Source: Euzebya rosea (GTDB lineage: Bacteria; Actinomycetota; Nitriliruptoria; Euzebyales; Euzebyaceae). From it: DNA of 64,000 nucleotides. The notes beneath the pieces are model-generated. The model was given only the letters and a program-made list of their open reading frames with translations, had not been told where the DNA came from and ran no database searches. The translations under genes were made by a program, and so were the position numbers. The stretch is taken from assembly GCF_003073135.1 (NCBI RefSeq), contig NZ_PGDQ01000003.1, positions 186,001-250,000 on the forward strand, in the 5' to 3' direction. The first letter of the stretch is position 1. Each line of letters opens with the position of its first letter. Below, piece by piece: positions 54,926-63,726 of the stretch.

Positions 54926-56020
54926 TCAGTTGGAGTGCAGGAAGTGGATGACGTCGCCGTCGACGACGACGTACTCCTTGCCCTCCTGGCGCATCCTGCC
55001 GGCGTTCTTGGCGGGCTGCTCGCCGCCGTGCTCGACGAAGTCGTCGTAGCTGATGACGTTGGCGCGGATGAAGCCCTGCTGGATGTCGGAGTGGATCTTG
55101 CCGGCCGCCACCGGCGCCGGTGACCCGGCCCGGACCGTCCACGCCCGTGCCTCCTGCGGCCCGACCGTGAAGAAGGTCAGCAGTCCGAGCAGCTGGTAGG
55201 CCGCGTGGATCAGGCGGTCCAGGCCGGATCGCTCCAGGCCCAGCTCGGCCAGGAACTCCGCGCGCTCCTCGGCGTCGAGCTCGGCGATCTGGGACTCCGC
55301 CTCGGCGGAGATGACGACGACCTCGGCACCTTCGGCCGCGGCGATCTCACGGACCGTGTCGACGTGGGCGTTGCCTTCGGGCAGGTCGCCCTCGCCGACG
55401 TTGGCGACGTACAGCATGGGCTTGGCGGTCAGCAGCCCGACCTCGGCGACCTCCTTGGCGTCCTCGGCTGGCACCTCGAAGGTGCGGGCCACGTTGCCCT
55501 CCTCGAGGTGGGCCTCGAGGCGGCTGAACAGCTCGGTGTGGCGGATGGCCACCTTGTCGCCGGACTTGGATGACCGCTTGGCGCGTTCGACGCGCTTGGT
55601 GACCGCGTCGAGGTCCTTGAGCAGCAGCTCGGTGTTGATGACCTCGATGTCGCGAGCGGGATCGACCGAGCCGTCGACGTGCACGATGTCGTCGTCGTCG
55701 AAGCACCGCACGACGTGGGCGACGGCGTCCACGGACTGGATGTGGGACAGGAACTTGTTGCCCAGCCCCTCGCCCTGCGAGGCGCCCTTGACCAGCCCGG
55801 CGATGTCGAGGAACTCCACGGTGGTGGCGATCCGCCGCTTGGAGTCCGCGAGCCGCTGGAGGGTGTCCAGGCGTTCGTCGGGAACCGGAACGCTCCCGAC
55901 GTTGGGCTCGATCGTGGCGAACGGGTAGTTCGCCGCTTCCGCGCCTGCGGCGCTGACCGCGTTGAAGAGGGTTGACTTGCCCACGTTGGGCAGTCCGACG
56001 ATGCCGACCTGAAGTGCCAT
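54926..56020 (-). CDS. ychF: OBG-family ATPase/GTPase YchF
   Basis: 364 aa. P-loop GLPNVGKSTLFNA (9-21), the hallmark NYPFATIEPNVG, G3 DIAGLVKGASQGEG, and NVGE in place of the G4 NKxD, which is why YchF prefers ATP. The C-terminal TGS domain has FFTVGPQEARAWTVRAGS and SDIQQGFIRANVI. Ribosome-associated, stress-related. Usual length. Convergent with the CoA-binding gene. Confidence 0.96.
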   Translation of the reverse strand: MALQVGIVGLPNVGKSTLFNAVSAAGAEAANYPFATIEPNVGSVPVPDERLDTLQRLADSKRRIATTVEFLDIAGLVKGASQGEGLGNKFLSHIQSVDAVAHVVRCFDDDDIVHVDGSVDPARDIEVINTELLLKDLDAVTKRVERAKRSSKSGDKVAIRHTELFSRLEAHLEEGNVARTFEVPAEDAKEVAEVGLLTAKPMLYVANVGEGDLPEGNAHVDTVREIAAAEGAEVVVISAEAESQIAELDAEERAEFLAELGLERSGLDRLIHAAYQLLGLLTFFTVGPQEARAWTVRAGSPAPVAAGKIHSDIQQGFIRANVISYDDFVEHGGEQPAKNAGRMRQEGKEYVVVDGDVIHFLHSN

Positions 56021-56072
56021 GACCCCACACTGTGCCCGCTGCCCCCCTGGATGTCGAAGCGCAGCCCCCGCG

Positions 56073-56078
56073 TATCCT
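56073..56078 (+). promoter_or_regulatory. -10 box TATCCT, leaderless hydrolase gene
   Basis: Ends 7 nt before GTG 56086, inside the short gap after divergent ychF. Confidence 0.4.
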
Positions 56079-56085
56079 CGCCCCC

Positions 56086-56817
56086 GTGATGCACATCGAC
56101 TACGACGGTCCCGAGGACGGCGTGCCGCTCGTGCTGCTGCACGGGGGCATCGGCACCGGCCGCTACCACTGGTCGAAGCAGGTCAAGGGGTTGACCGCCG
56201 CCGGCTTCCGGCTGCACATGCCCGACCTGCCCGGCCACGGCCACACCCCGGTGGGGGAGGGGACCTACAGCCGGCAGATGCTGGTCGACGCGGTGCGTGC
56301 CCATCTCGAGACCCTGGAGCGTCCGCCGATCGTGGCCGGCTTCTCCATGGGTGGCCACACCGCACTCGCCCTCGCCGAGGACCACCCCGAGCTGTTCGCC
56401 GGCCTCGTCGTCGTCGGCGTCAGCGTGCGCGACCACGAGGGGCTGCGCCGCTGGCGGACCAACTTCGACCCCGACGTGCTGGAGGAGCGCTACGAGCTGT
56501 GGGCCAAGCAGCTGTCGAAGCTGCACGCCCCGCTTGGTGGTCCGGACGCATGGCGTGAGGTGTGCAACCGGGACTCCGGTGGCCTCCAGGTCGACGTCGA
56601 CCTCGAGAAGCTCCAGCGCTTCGACGTCCCGACGCTGCTGATCCGTGGCGACGGCGACACGACCGTGGACCCCTCCCACTTCGCGGAGCTCCGTTCCATC
56701 TGGCCGCACGCGGAGGAGTTCGTCGTGCCCGGTGGTGGTCACGACGTGCAGCTGACCCGCTCGCGGGTCGTGGCCCCCGGGCTGCTGGACTTCCTCGGCC
56801 GGGCCGTCGACGCATGA
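56086..56817 (+). CDS. Alpha/beta hydrolase
   Basis: 243 aa. VLLHGGIGTGRYHW forms the oxyanion region, Ser is in AGFSMGGHTALALA (about 83), acid Asp in LLIRGDGDTTVDPSHF (about 187), and His in PGGGHDVQLTRS (about 222). No signal peptide. The substrate is not predictable; it could be an esterase, lactonase or C-C hydrolase. GTG 56086 fits the leaderless spacing; ATG 56089 is equally possible. Confidence 0.9.
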   Translation: MMHIDYDGPEDGVPLVLLHGGIGTGRYHWSKQVKGLTAAGFRLHMPDLPGHGHTPVGEGTYSRQMLVDAVRAHLETLERPPIVAGFSMGGHTALALAEDHPELFAGLVVVGVSVRDHEGLRRWRTNFDPDVLEERYELWAKQLSKLHAPLGGPDAWREVCNRDSGGLQVDVDLEKLQRFDVPTLLIRGDGDTTVDPSHFAELRSIWPHAEEFVVPGGGHDVQLTRSRVVAPGLLDFLGRAVDA

Positions 56818-56830
56818 CGGTTGCAGGCGC

Positions 56831-57724
56831 GTGGAAGAATCGGTCGTCGTGAACGTCGTCCGATTCGATCATCGTCCCGAAGGGCTCCGCCGCCCCACCC
56901 TCGTCGCCGCCTTCGAGGGGTGGAACGACGCGGGCGAAGCCGCCACGGGTGCGGTCGAGGCCATGGCCCTGGCGACGGAGGCCAGCCGGTTCGCCGACAT
57001 CGACCCGGAGGAGTTCTTCGACTTCCAGGTCGCCCGGCCGATGGTGCGCTGGGAGGGCGAGCAGCGGACGCTGGAATGGCCCATGAACGAGTTCAGCGCG
57101 GCCAGCCTGGACGGCGACACCGACGTGGTGTTCCTCCGGGGCCGCGAGCCGAACCTGCGGTGGCGGACCTTCACCGAGGGGATCGTCCGCACGGCCCGCG
57201 AGCTGGACGTGGCGCGCATCGTCACCGTCGGCGCCCTGCAGGTGGACCGGCCCCACACCCGTCCCGTGTCGATGACCGGCACCGCCAGCGACGACGAGGT
57301 CGCGAAGCGCCACGGGCTGCGGCGCACCTCCTACGAGGGTCCGACGGGGATCGTGGGCGTGCTGCACCAGGCCGCCAGCGAGGCCGGCATCGAGGCCGTC
57401 TCCTTCTGGGTCGGCGTGCCCCACTACCTGGCCGGTACCGCCTACCTGCAGGCGTCGCTCACGCTGGCCGAGCAGGTCGGCCGGCTGGTGGGCAGCAGCT
57501 TCGACCTCGATGAGCTCCGCGAGGAGGCGCAGGACCAGCTGCAGGACATCGCCGAGCTGGTCGCGGAGGACGACGAGCTTGCCGACTACGTCGAGGAGCT
57601 CGAGCGGCGGGCCGACTCCGAGCCCGACCCGCTGCACAACGACGAGCTGCCGACCCCGCCGGTCAGCGGCGAGGAGCTGGCGCGCGAGTTCGAGCGGTAC
57701 CTGCGGGACCGGCCCGCGGACTGA
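56831..57724 (+). CDS. PAC2-family protein
   Basis: 297 aa. VAAFEGWNDAGEAATGAVEA (about 25-44), FLRGREPNLRWRTFTEGIVR and VTVGALQVDRPHTRPVSMTG match the PAC2 (proteasome assembly chaperone-like) family common in actinobacteria. The C-terminal third is acidic and helical (AQDQLQDIAELVAEDDELAD). Function in bacteria is undefined, and no proteasome gene is in the window. GTG 56831 (or GTG 56849); 13 bp after the hydrolase stop, so probably one operon. Confidence 0.9.
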   Translation: MEESVVVNVVRFDHRPEGLRRPTLVAAFEGWNDAGEAATGAVEAMALATEASRFADIDPEEFFDFQVARPMVRWEGEQRTLEWPMNEFSAASLDGDTDVVFLRGREPNLRWRTFTEGIVRTARELDVARIVTVGALQVDRPHTRPVSMTGTASDDEVAKRHGLRRTSYEGPTGIVGVLHQAASEAGIEAVSFWVGVPHYLAGTAYLQASLTLAEQVGRLVGSSFDLDELREEAQDQLQDIAELVAEDDELADYVEELERRADSEPDPLHNDELPTPPVSGEELAREFERYLRDRPAD

Positions 57725-57725
57725 C

Positions 57726-57744
57726 GTCGGGGGCAACCCCCGAC
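57726..57744. terminator. Bidirectional terminator
   Basis: Perfect 8-bp stem GTCGGGGG/CCCCCGAC with a 3-nt loop between the convergent PAC2 and YqeY genes. Confidence 0.7.
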
Positions 57745-57753
57745 CGCGAGGGC

Positions 57754-58209
57754 CTAGGCGCCCAGCTCCTCGCGGACGATCTGGTTGACCAGCTTGCCGT
57801 CGGCCTTGCCCTTCACCCGCGGCATCAGCTGCCCCATGACCTTGCCCAGGTCGCCGGGCTCGCTGGCGCCGGTCGCGGCGACGACCTCGGTGACGATGAC
57901 GCGGATCTCCTCGGCGCCCATCTGTTCGGGCAGGTAGTCCTCGATGACGGCCAGCTCGGCCTGCTCCTTGTCGGCCAGCTCCTGGCGGCCGTGCTGGGTG
58001 TAGGTCTCGATGGACTCGCGGCGCTTCTTGGCCTCGCGGGTCAGGATCTCGGTGACCTCCTCGTCGGTCACCTCGGTCCCGCCGCGGCCCTCCTGGACCC
58101 GCAGGTTCTTGATGCCGGCGAGCACCTGGCGGAGCGTGGCGGTGCGGATGCTGTCCCGCGCCTTCATGGAGGTCTTGAGGTCGTCGCTGATCTGGTCGGC
58201 AAGGCTCAT
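57754..58209 (-). CDS. GatB/YqeY domain-containing protein
   Basis: 151 aa. MSLADQISDDLKTSMKARDS then TATLRQVLAGIKNLRVQEGR, RREKS-like REAKKRRESIETYTQHGRQEL and LVNQIVREELGA are typical of the stand-alone YqeY tRNA-amidotransferase-like tail domain. Function unknown. ATG 58209; the -10 box is 7 nt upstream. Confidence 0.93.
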   Translation of the reverse strand: MSLADQISDDLKTSMKARDSIRTATLRQVLAGIKNLRVQEGRGGTEVTDEEVTEILTREAKKRRESIETYTQHGRQELADKEQAELAVIEDYLPEQMGAEEIRVIVTEVVAATGASEPGDLGKVMGQLMPRVKGKADGKLVNQIVREELGA

Positions 58210-58216
58210 GGCCGGC

Positions 58217-58222
58217 AGGGTA
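58217..58222 (-). promoter_or_regulatory. -10 box TACCCT, leaderless yqeY-type gene
   Basis: Minus-strand hexamer ending 7 nt before ATG 58209. Confidence 0.45.
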
Positions 58223-58256
58223 CGCCCTGCAGCCGTGCCTGCCCACCGAGGCTGCG

Positions 58257-58262
58257 TACCCT
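58257..58262 (+). promoter_or_regulatory. -10 box TACCCT, leaderless HAD gene
   Basis: Plus-strand copy of the same hexamer ending 8 nt before ATG 58271; the divergent promoters are 34 bp apart. Confidence 0.45.
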
Positions 58263-58270
58263 CTGGGGCC

Positions 58271-59149
58271 ATGACCACGATCGAGACCTCCGCCCTGGGT
58301 CCCGGTGGGCGCCATGCCGACTGGAACCCGACCCTGCCGATCCGCTGGGTCCTCCTCGACGTCGACGGCACCCTCGTGGGGCCGACCGGCACCGTCACCG
58401 AGGTCGTCGCCGAGGCCACCCGTGCCCTCGCGGCCACTGGGGTGGCGGTCGGCTACGCGACGGGACGCAACGTCGCCGGGGTCATCGACGTGCACCAACG
58501 GCTGGGCCTGTCGGGACCGCATGTCGTCCTCAACGGTGCACAGGTCAGGCAGGACGGCCGAGCGGTGGTCACGCGGGGCCTGACCGACGAGCAGCTGGCC
58601 GCGGTCCTGCAGCTGTGCGACGCCGAGGGGCTCTACGCCGAGCTCTACACCGACGAGGGGTTCCTCGTGACGGCGATGGACGAGCGGTACCGGCCGCACT
58701 GGGACGAGGTCATCGGCCAGCCGATCGGCACGATCGAGACCCACCCGCCGGCGCCCGGTGAGGTCATCAAGGCCACGATCGTCGCCCACACCGACGCCGA
58801 GCTGATCGGGGTGGTCGACGCCGTCACGGCGCTCGGCCTGAGCGCGGGCGCCGCGACCTCGCCGGTCACGCCCGGGCTGACCTACGTCAACATCACCCGC
58901 GGCGACGTCGACAAGGGCACCGCGATCCTGGCGACCGCCGAGGCGATGGGGATCGATGCCTCGCAGATCGCCGTCGTGGGCGACGGCGCCAACGACCTGC
59001 CCATGATGGGCGTCGTCGGCACCGCCATCGCCATGGGGGACGCGCCGCAGGCGGTCAGGGACGCCGCCCACCTGGTCACCGACGTCGTGCTGAACGACGG
59101 CGCCGCCGTGGCGTTGCACGACCTGCTGGCCTGGGCCGTCCGGCCCTGA
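58271..59149 (+). CDS. HAD-superfamily hydrolase, Cof type
   Basis: 292 aa. VLLDVDGTLVGPTG (nucleophile Asp in DVDGT, about 30), ATGRN motif II, Lys in VDKGTAIL and VVGDGANDLPMMGVVGTAIAM motif IV, with a C2 cap between about 90 and 200. These are cytoplasmic sugar- or cofactor-phosphate phosphatases. The N-terminal 22 residues before the fold are extra. Confidence 0.93.
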   Translation: MTTIETSALGPGGRHADWNPTLPIRWVLLDVDGTLVGPTGTVTEVVAEATRALAATGVAVGYATGRNVAGVIDVHQRLGLSGPHVVLNGAQVRQDGRAVVTRGLTDEQLAAVLQLCDAEGLYAELYTDEGFLVTAMDERYRPHWDEVIGQPIGTIETHPPAPGEVIKATIVAHTDAELIGVVDAVTALGLSAGAATSPVTPGLTYVNITRGDVDKGTAILATAEAMGIDASQIAVVGDGANDLPMMGVVGTAIAMGDAPQAVRDAAHLVTDVVLNDGAAVALHDLLAWAVRP

Positions 59150-59163
59150 GCCCCCGCTCGGCC

Positions 59164-60294
59164 TTAGCGCAGGCCGAGGTCCTCCGCGCAGGCCGGCCAA
59201 GCCGACCAGCCGCGCAGCTCCCACAGGGATATGCCGGCCTGGACCTGGCGCTCGCGGGAGGCGTCCTCGACCGGTCCCACCCCGCCGACGCGACGCCAGT
59301 CCGCCGGACCGATGGCGAGGCCACCGGCCCGTCCGGTCTCGTCGGGTGCGGCCGACCAGTCACCACCGGAGGCGCAGTCGGCCAGACGGTCCCAGGTCGG
59401 GGTGTAGTAGGGGTCACCGACGCGAAGGTCGTCGGGCGTCACGAGGTCGGGCAGCGCCGCGCGGGGGAGGTCCTTGTGGGCGACGCCGCCGCGGGCGTAG
59501 GAGCGGGCGTCGGCGGGCCCGGCCATCAGCGAGGCACCCCCCAGCGCCGCGGTCAGCCCGACCACCGCCATCACGGTGGCGGCCACCAGCCGCGTGGCAG
59601 CCACGAGCCATCGAGGACGGCCGGCGGGAGGTGGCCCGTCGGCCGACACGACCGGGTCGTCGACCCGGTCCGGTGCCGTCACGGTGGGCACCTGGCGGAT
59701 CAGGTCCCGGAGCGGAGAGAGGTCGACGGTCCGGTCGGGATCCTCGACTTCGCTGCCGTGGGCGTCCCCGACGGCGGGCGCTTCCTCCGGCCCGGCGATG
59801 CGCACGGCAAGGAGTCCGTGGACAGCGGTCGCCCGTGGATCGTCGGGCCCGCGCGGGTCGTCCCGCGGCACGGTGACGGGCGGTGGCAGCGGCGGTGGCT
59901 CGGGGACCTGACGGGCCGGCTGGCGCGACGGGGGCGGGGTGGGCGGCACCAGCTGCTCGGCGGTCGGGGCCGGCATGCACGTCCACCGGGCGCGGGCAGC
60001 TGCGATCCCGACGGCCATGGCGTCCTCGACCAGCGCGCAGTGGTCGCAGGACAGGTGATGGGCGGTGGCCCCGGCCGTGGGGCGGAGGAACCCGGCGAGG
60101 TACTGGTCGCACTCGTCCGGCACGATTGCCAGGTCATCGGAGGCCATCAGCCGGCCGACGATGACCAGCCGCGCCGCGGTGTCCCGGTCGCATTCCAGCA
60201 CGTCGGCGACGACACCGAGGGACAAGCGGGCGCCGTCGTGCAGCAGCGTCGCCCGCTGCGACGCCTCCCGGGATGTACCTGCCGTGATCACCAT
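59164..60294 (-). CDS. Zinc-finger anti-sigma-like membrane protein with degenerate Rpf ectodomain
   Basis: 376 aa. The N-terminus (14-50) resembles a sigma region-4 helix-turn-helix (LSLGVVADVLECDRDTAARL). A zf-HC2-like zinc site follows (Cys62, His79/80, Cys83, Cys86 in HHLSCDHC). Pro-rich cytoplasmic linker 107-229, membrane helix about 230-258, then an outer domain ending WDRLADCASGGDW, GGLAIGPADWRRVGG and WSAWPACAEDLGLR, the Rpf (resuscitation-promoting factor) pattern. Active Rpfs have Glu after the first Cys (CESGG); here it is Ala308, so muramidase activity is unlikely. It probably binds peptidoglycan and signals inward. No sigma gene adjoins it. Confidence 0.78.
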   Translation of the reverse strand: MVITAGTSREASQRATLLHDGARLSLGVVADVLECDRDTAARLVIVGRLMASDDLAIVPDECDQYLAGFLRPTAGATAHHLSCDHCALVEDAMAVGIAAARARWTCMPAPTAEQLVPPTPPPSRQPARQVPEPPPLPPPVTVPRDDPRGPDDPRATAVHGLLAVRIAGPEEAPAVGDAHGSEVEDPDRTVDLSPLRDLIRQVPTVTAPDRVDDPVVSADGPPPAGRPRWLVAATRLVAATVMAVVGLTAALGGASLMAGPADARSYARGGVAHKDLPRAALPDLVTPDDLRVGDPYYTPTWDRLADCASGGDWSAAPDETGRAGGLAIGPADWRRVGGVGPVEDASRERQVQAGISLWELRGWSAWPACAEDLGLR

Positions 60295-60365
60295 CGGTGA
60301 GGATTCAACCCTGTCGCCGCGCCGATCCGCCGGAACCTCCGCAGCAGGCGTCGGCCCGTCGGGGA

Positions 60366-61394
60366 TCAGTCGCGGGTGATCAGCCCGACGTCACGCAGCC
60401 ACGTCTCGGTGGCCGCCATGCCGGCCTCCAGGGTCACCCTCGGTGACCACCCGAGCAGTCGCTGGGCCTTGTCGATGGACGGCGTCCCCGTCTGGCTGAT
60501 GAACTCCAGGGCCCGGCTGGAGAACGGCGGCGCCAGTCCGAGCGGGCGCATGACCTTCTCCGCCGCGACCGTCAGCGCCCCGGCAGCAGCCCTCGGCAGC
60601 GACGGCAGCGTGCGGTCGAGCATGGCCCCGTAGGCCCCGAAGAACGTGGCCGCGGTCACCCCGGCCCCGCCGGTGATGTGGAAGACCTCCCCGGCACCCG
60701 CCGGGCTCGTGGCCGCCAGCAGCGCGCCCTCCACGAGGTCGTCGACGTAGGTGGGGGTCATGATCCCCTCCCCGCCGTCGACCAGCACGAAGAGGTTGCG
60801 GTCGATGAGCTGCACGATGCGCACCGTCCACTGGGCGGAATGGGGGCCGTAGACGTGGAGCGGGCGGACGATCGTCAGCGGCAGGCCGCGGGCGGCGACC
60901 ATCAGGGCCTGGTGTTCGGCCGCGACCTTGGAGTCGGTGTAGGGGTTTCCGCTCGCACGAACCGGATGGGTCTCCTCGGCCCCGTCGGGGAACCCGCGTC
61001 CAAGCACCACCGCGGAGGAGAGGTGCAGCATCCGGCCCACCCCTGCGTCGAGGCAGGCGTTGGCGACCGTCCGGGTGCCGCCGACGTTGACGTCCCAGTG
61101 GGCACGTTCGTCCCCGGTCTCGGCCAGCAGCGCCGCGGTGTGCACGACCAGGTCCGCGCCGTGGAGCAGGTCGACCCAGTCGCCCCTGCGGGTCACGTCG
61201 CCGCTGACCACCAGCGGCCCCGGCCGCACGTCGACCCCGGTCACCTCCCAGCCGTCGCCCTTGAGTCGCTGGACGAACGACCGGCCGAGGAACCCGGCGG
61301 CCCCGGTCACCACCGCACGACGCGTGGTCGGCTCCGAACCGGCAGCCCGTGCCCCGGCTGCTGTGGCCGAGTCGTCGGACACCCCGTCGGTCAC
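60366..61394 (-). CDS. NAD-dependent epimerase/dehydratase (extended SDR)
   Basis: 342 aa. Rossmann motif VTGAAGFLGRSF (about 29-40), Ser in LHLSSAVVLG, Tyr/Lys in NPYTDSKVAAEH, and RPLHVYGPHSAQW. It resembles 3-beta-HSD-like and sugar-epimerase SDRs; LVVHTAALLAETGD favours the 3-beta-HSD-like branch. The start is only 4 bp from the M3 peptidase stop, so both share a transcript. Substrate unknown. Confidence 0.9.
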   Translation of the reverse strand: MTDGVSDDSATAAGARAAGSEPTTRRAVVTGAAGFLGRSFVQRLKGDGWEVTGVDVRPGPLVVSGDVTRRGDWVDLLHGADLVVHTAALLAETGDERAHWDVNVGGTRTVANACLDAGVGRMLHLSSAVVLGRGFPDGAEETHPVRASGNPYTDSKVAAEHQALMVAARGLPLTIVRPLHVYGPHSAQWTVRIVQLIDRNLFVLVDGGEGIMTPTYVDDLVEGALLAATSPAGAGEVFHITGGAGVTAATFFGAYGAMLDRTLPSLPRAAAGALTVAAEKVMRPLGLAPPFSSRALEFISQTGTPSIDKAQRLLGWSPRVTLEAGMAATETWLRDVGLITRD

Positions 61395-61398
61395 CGTG

Positions 61399-63252
61399 TC
61401 ACCGTCCGGGCACGGCGCCGGCGGACGGACCGGCCGCGGCCGTGGGCACGACCGTGTCCGCGAGCCGCTCGGCCCGCGCGATGAGCCCCTCGAGCACCTC
61501 GAGGCCGGACTGCCAGAACTCCGGGTCGGCCAGGTCGACGCCGAGCGGGGCGAGCAGGTCCTCGGGTGACTCGCTGCCGCCCTTGGACAACATCGTCAGG
61601 TAGGCGTTGACGAAGGCGTCGCCGTCGGCCTGCCAGCGTTCCAGCAGGGCGAAGGACAGGAGGTTGCCGAAGGCGTAGGCGTAGACGTACCCGGGGGAGT
61701 GCACGAAGTGCGGGACGTAGGACCACCAGTGGGCGTACCGGTCGCCCAGCCGGACGGCACCGTCGAACATCTCCCGCTGGGTGGACATCCAGATGCCGTT
61801 GAGGTCCTCAACCGACAGCTGGCCGCTGGATCGCCGCCGTGTGTGCACCTCGTCCTCGAAGCGGAACATGGCCACCTGCCGGAAGATCGTCGCGATCTCG
61901 CCGTCGATGCGGCGGGCCAGCAGGCGCAGCGTCGTCGCCTCGTCGGTGCTGGCCGCCTCCAGGCGGCGGTGGGTCACGGTCTCGCCGAACACCGACGCGG
62001 TCTCGGCCATCGTCAGGGGGACGTCGAACGATGACTGGACGACGTCGCGCTGCAGGAAGCCGTGGATGCCGTGGCCGAGCTCGTGGGCGAGGGTCATCAC
62101 GTCGTTGTCGGTCCCGGTGAAGCTGAGGTTGATCCACGGGTGCTGTCCGGGCACGGCCACACAGAACGCCCCGGGCTGCTTGTGTTCGCCGGGGACGGCG
62201 TCGATCCACCCCTCCTCGAAGTGCATCTCGACGATCTCCGCGGCGACGGGGGAGAAGTCGGCGTAGGCCGCGGTCACCAGCGCGCGGGCTTCGTCCCAGC
62301 CGAACCGCTGGGGCGCGTCGCCCAGCGGCAACGGTGCGTAGCGGTCGTGCTCGGCGAGGGTGTCGAGCCCCATCAGGCGAGCCTTCAGGCGATACCAGCG
62401 GCCGACCAGGTCGTAGCGTGCGGTCACCGCGTCGACGAGGGTGCGGACCTGCATGTCGCTGACCTCGTTGGCGAGGTTGCGGACGTGCAGCCAGCTGTCG
62501 TGCCCCCGGAGCTCGTCGCGGATGGCGTGGTCCTGCACGAGCGTGTCGTAGATGGACGCGCGGATGCGGAGCTCGCCCATCAGGGCCATGGAGATGCCCT
62601 CGGTCGCGGTGTCGCGGACACGCCGGTCGGGGGACTGCAGGTCCGCGGTCGCGTGCTCCAGCGGTCGTGGGGGACCGTCGGGACGGGGGACCTGGATGGT
62701 GGAGCTCATGTTGGCGAACAGGCGCTGCCACGCCGCTGGGCCCGTGGGGCCGAGGGCGGTCAGGATCCGCTCCTCGGCTTCGCTGAGCACGTGATCGCGC
62801 TGGCGACGAAGGGTCGTCAGGTAGTGGCGGTGGCCGGCGAGGGCCGGCTCCTGCAGGACCGTGGCGACCCGGTCGTCGGGCAGGGCCAGCAGCTCCAGCT
62901 CGAGGAACAGGACCTCCTGCTGGGCCGTCGCGGTGACCTCGGCCAGCCGTGCGGCCAGGGCCTGGCGGGCCGGGTCGTCACCGTCGGTGGTGACCCGCAG
63001 GTTGGCGTAGGTCGAGGCCCGGCGGACGGGCAGGACCAGCTGCTCGTACTCGGTGATCGCGGCGGCCAGCCGTGGGGCGTCGAGGTCGGCAATCCGCCCC
63101 TTCCACCGGGTCGCGAAGGCCCGTGCGTGGCCCAGGGTGCCGTCGATGACGTCGAGCAGCTCGCGGTCGTCGGGACCGTCGAACAGGTCGGACAGGTCCC
63201 AGGTCGGCGGGTCGTCGTTGGTGCGTGCCGGCGGTGCTGCGGAGGTCGTCAC
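61399..63252 (-). CDS. M3-family oligoendopeptidase (PepF type)
   Basis: 617 aa cytoplasmic zinc metallopeptidase. The motif HELGHGIHG (about 390) supplies two His and Glu, and the third ligand Glu is in MAETASVFGE about 26 residues on. PGYVYAYAFGNLL and other PepF C-terminal motifs follow; the N-terminal helical domain begins PPTWDLSDLFDGPDD. It degrades oligopeptides of about 6-20 residues. GTG 63252; a TAGGCT box lies 7 nt upstream. Confidence 0.93.
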   Translation of the reverse strand: MTTSAAPPARTNDDPPTWDLSDLFDGPDDRELLDVIDGTLGHARAFATRWKGRIADLDAPRLAAAITEYEQLVLPVRRASTYANLRVTTDGDDPARQALAARLAEVTATAQQEVLFLELELLALPDDRVATVLQEPALAGHRHYLTTLRRQRDHVLSEAEERILTALGPTGPAAWQRLFANMSSTIQVPRPDGPPRPLEHATADLQSPDRRVRDTATEGISMALMGELRIRASIYDTLVQDHAIRDELRGHDSWLHVRNLANEVSDMQVRTLVDAVTARYDLVGRWYRLKARLMGLDTLAEHDRYAPLPLGDAPQRFGWDEARALVTAAYADFSPVAAEIVEMHFEEGWIDAVPGEHKQPGAFCVAVPGQHPWINLSFTGTDNDVMTLAHELGHGIHGFLQRDVVQSSFDVPLTMAETASVFGETVTHRRLEAASTDEATTLRLLARRIDGEIATIFRQVAMFRFEDEVHTRRRSSGQLSVEDLNGIWMSTQREMFDGAVRLGDRYAHWWSYVPHFVHSPGYVYAYAFGNLLSFALLERWQADGDAFVNAYLTMLSKGGSESPEDLLAPLGVDLADPEFWQSGLEVLEGLIARAERLADTVVPTAAAGPSAGAVPGR

Positions 63253-63259
63253 GGGCGGC

Positions 63260-63265
63260 AGCCTA
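63260..63265 (-). promoter_or_regulatory. -10 box TAGGCT, leaderless peptidase gene
   Basis: Minus-strand hexamer ending 7 nt before GTG 63252, in the 48-bp gap after the preceding gene. Confidence 0.45.
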
Positions 63266-63300
63266 TCCGGGCATGGTGTCCGGGTGGCCCGCCCGAGGGG

Positions 63301-63726
63301 TCAGTGCGTCGCGCCTGCACCGTCGGCATCGCGGGCGGCGCCGATCATGTCGTCGAGGCCGCTGGCGGCCAGCGCCGAGTGGACCGCACGGAGGGTGGCG
63401 GCGAGGGTGTGGCGGACCGACACGGTGACCATGCCCGGCTCGGCGTCGACGTCGACATCGACGTCGGCACCGTCGGCGGTCAGCACCGTCGTGGGGGCTG
63501 GCGGCCACACCGGGTCATCCGGGTGGTCCTCGGCCAGGTAGTCCCAGGTCTCGGGTGCGATGGAGTCCAGCAGCTCCGCGACGCGGTCGAGGTCGCCGAT
63601 CAGGCGGGGGAGGGTCTCGCCGACCTCGTGCAGCAGGTCGTCGACCACCGCGGCGTGCTCGCGGCAGTACAGGTGGTCCGGTGGCAGGGACTCCCCGCAC
63701 ACCGCGCAGACATCATCTCGGTACAT
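63301..63726 (-). CDS. Small zinc-ribbon-like hypothetical protein
   Basis: 141 aa. The N-terminus has CAVCGESLPPDHLYCREH, a treble-clef-like C-x2-C ... C-x2-H site that probably binds zinc. The rest is acidic with helices and a beta-rich middle (ADVDVDVDAEPGMVTVSVRH). No family recognised. ATG 63726 overlaps the upstream gene's end by 14 bp, so they are coupled. Confidence 0.72.
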   Translation of the reverse strand: MYRDDVCAVCGESLPPDHLYCREHAAVVDDLLHEVGETLPRLIGDLDRVAELLDSIAPETWDYLAEDHPDDPVWPPAPTTVLTADGADVDVDVDAEPGMVTVSVRHTLAATLRAVHSALAASGLDDMIGAARDADGAGATH

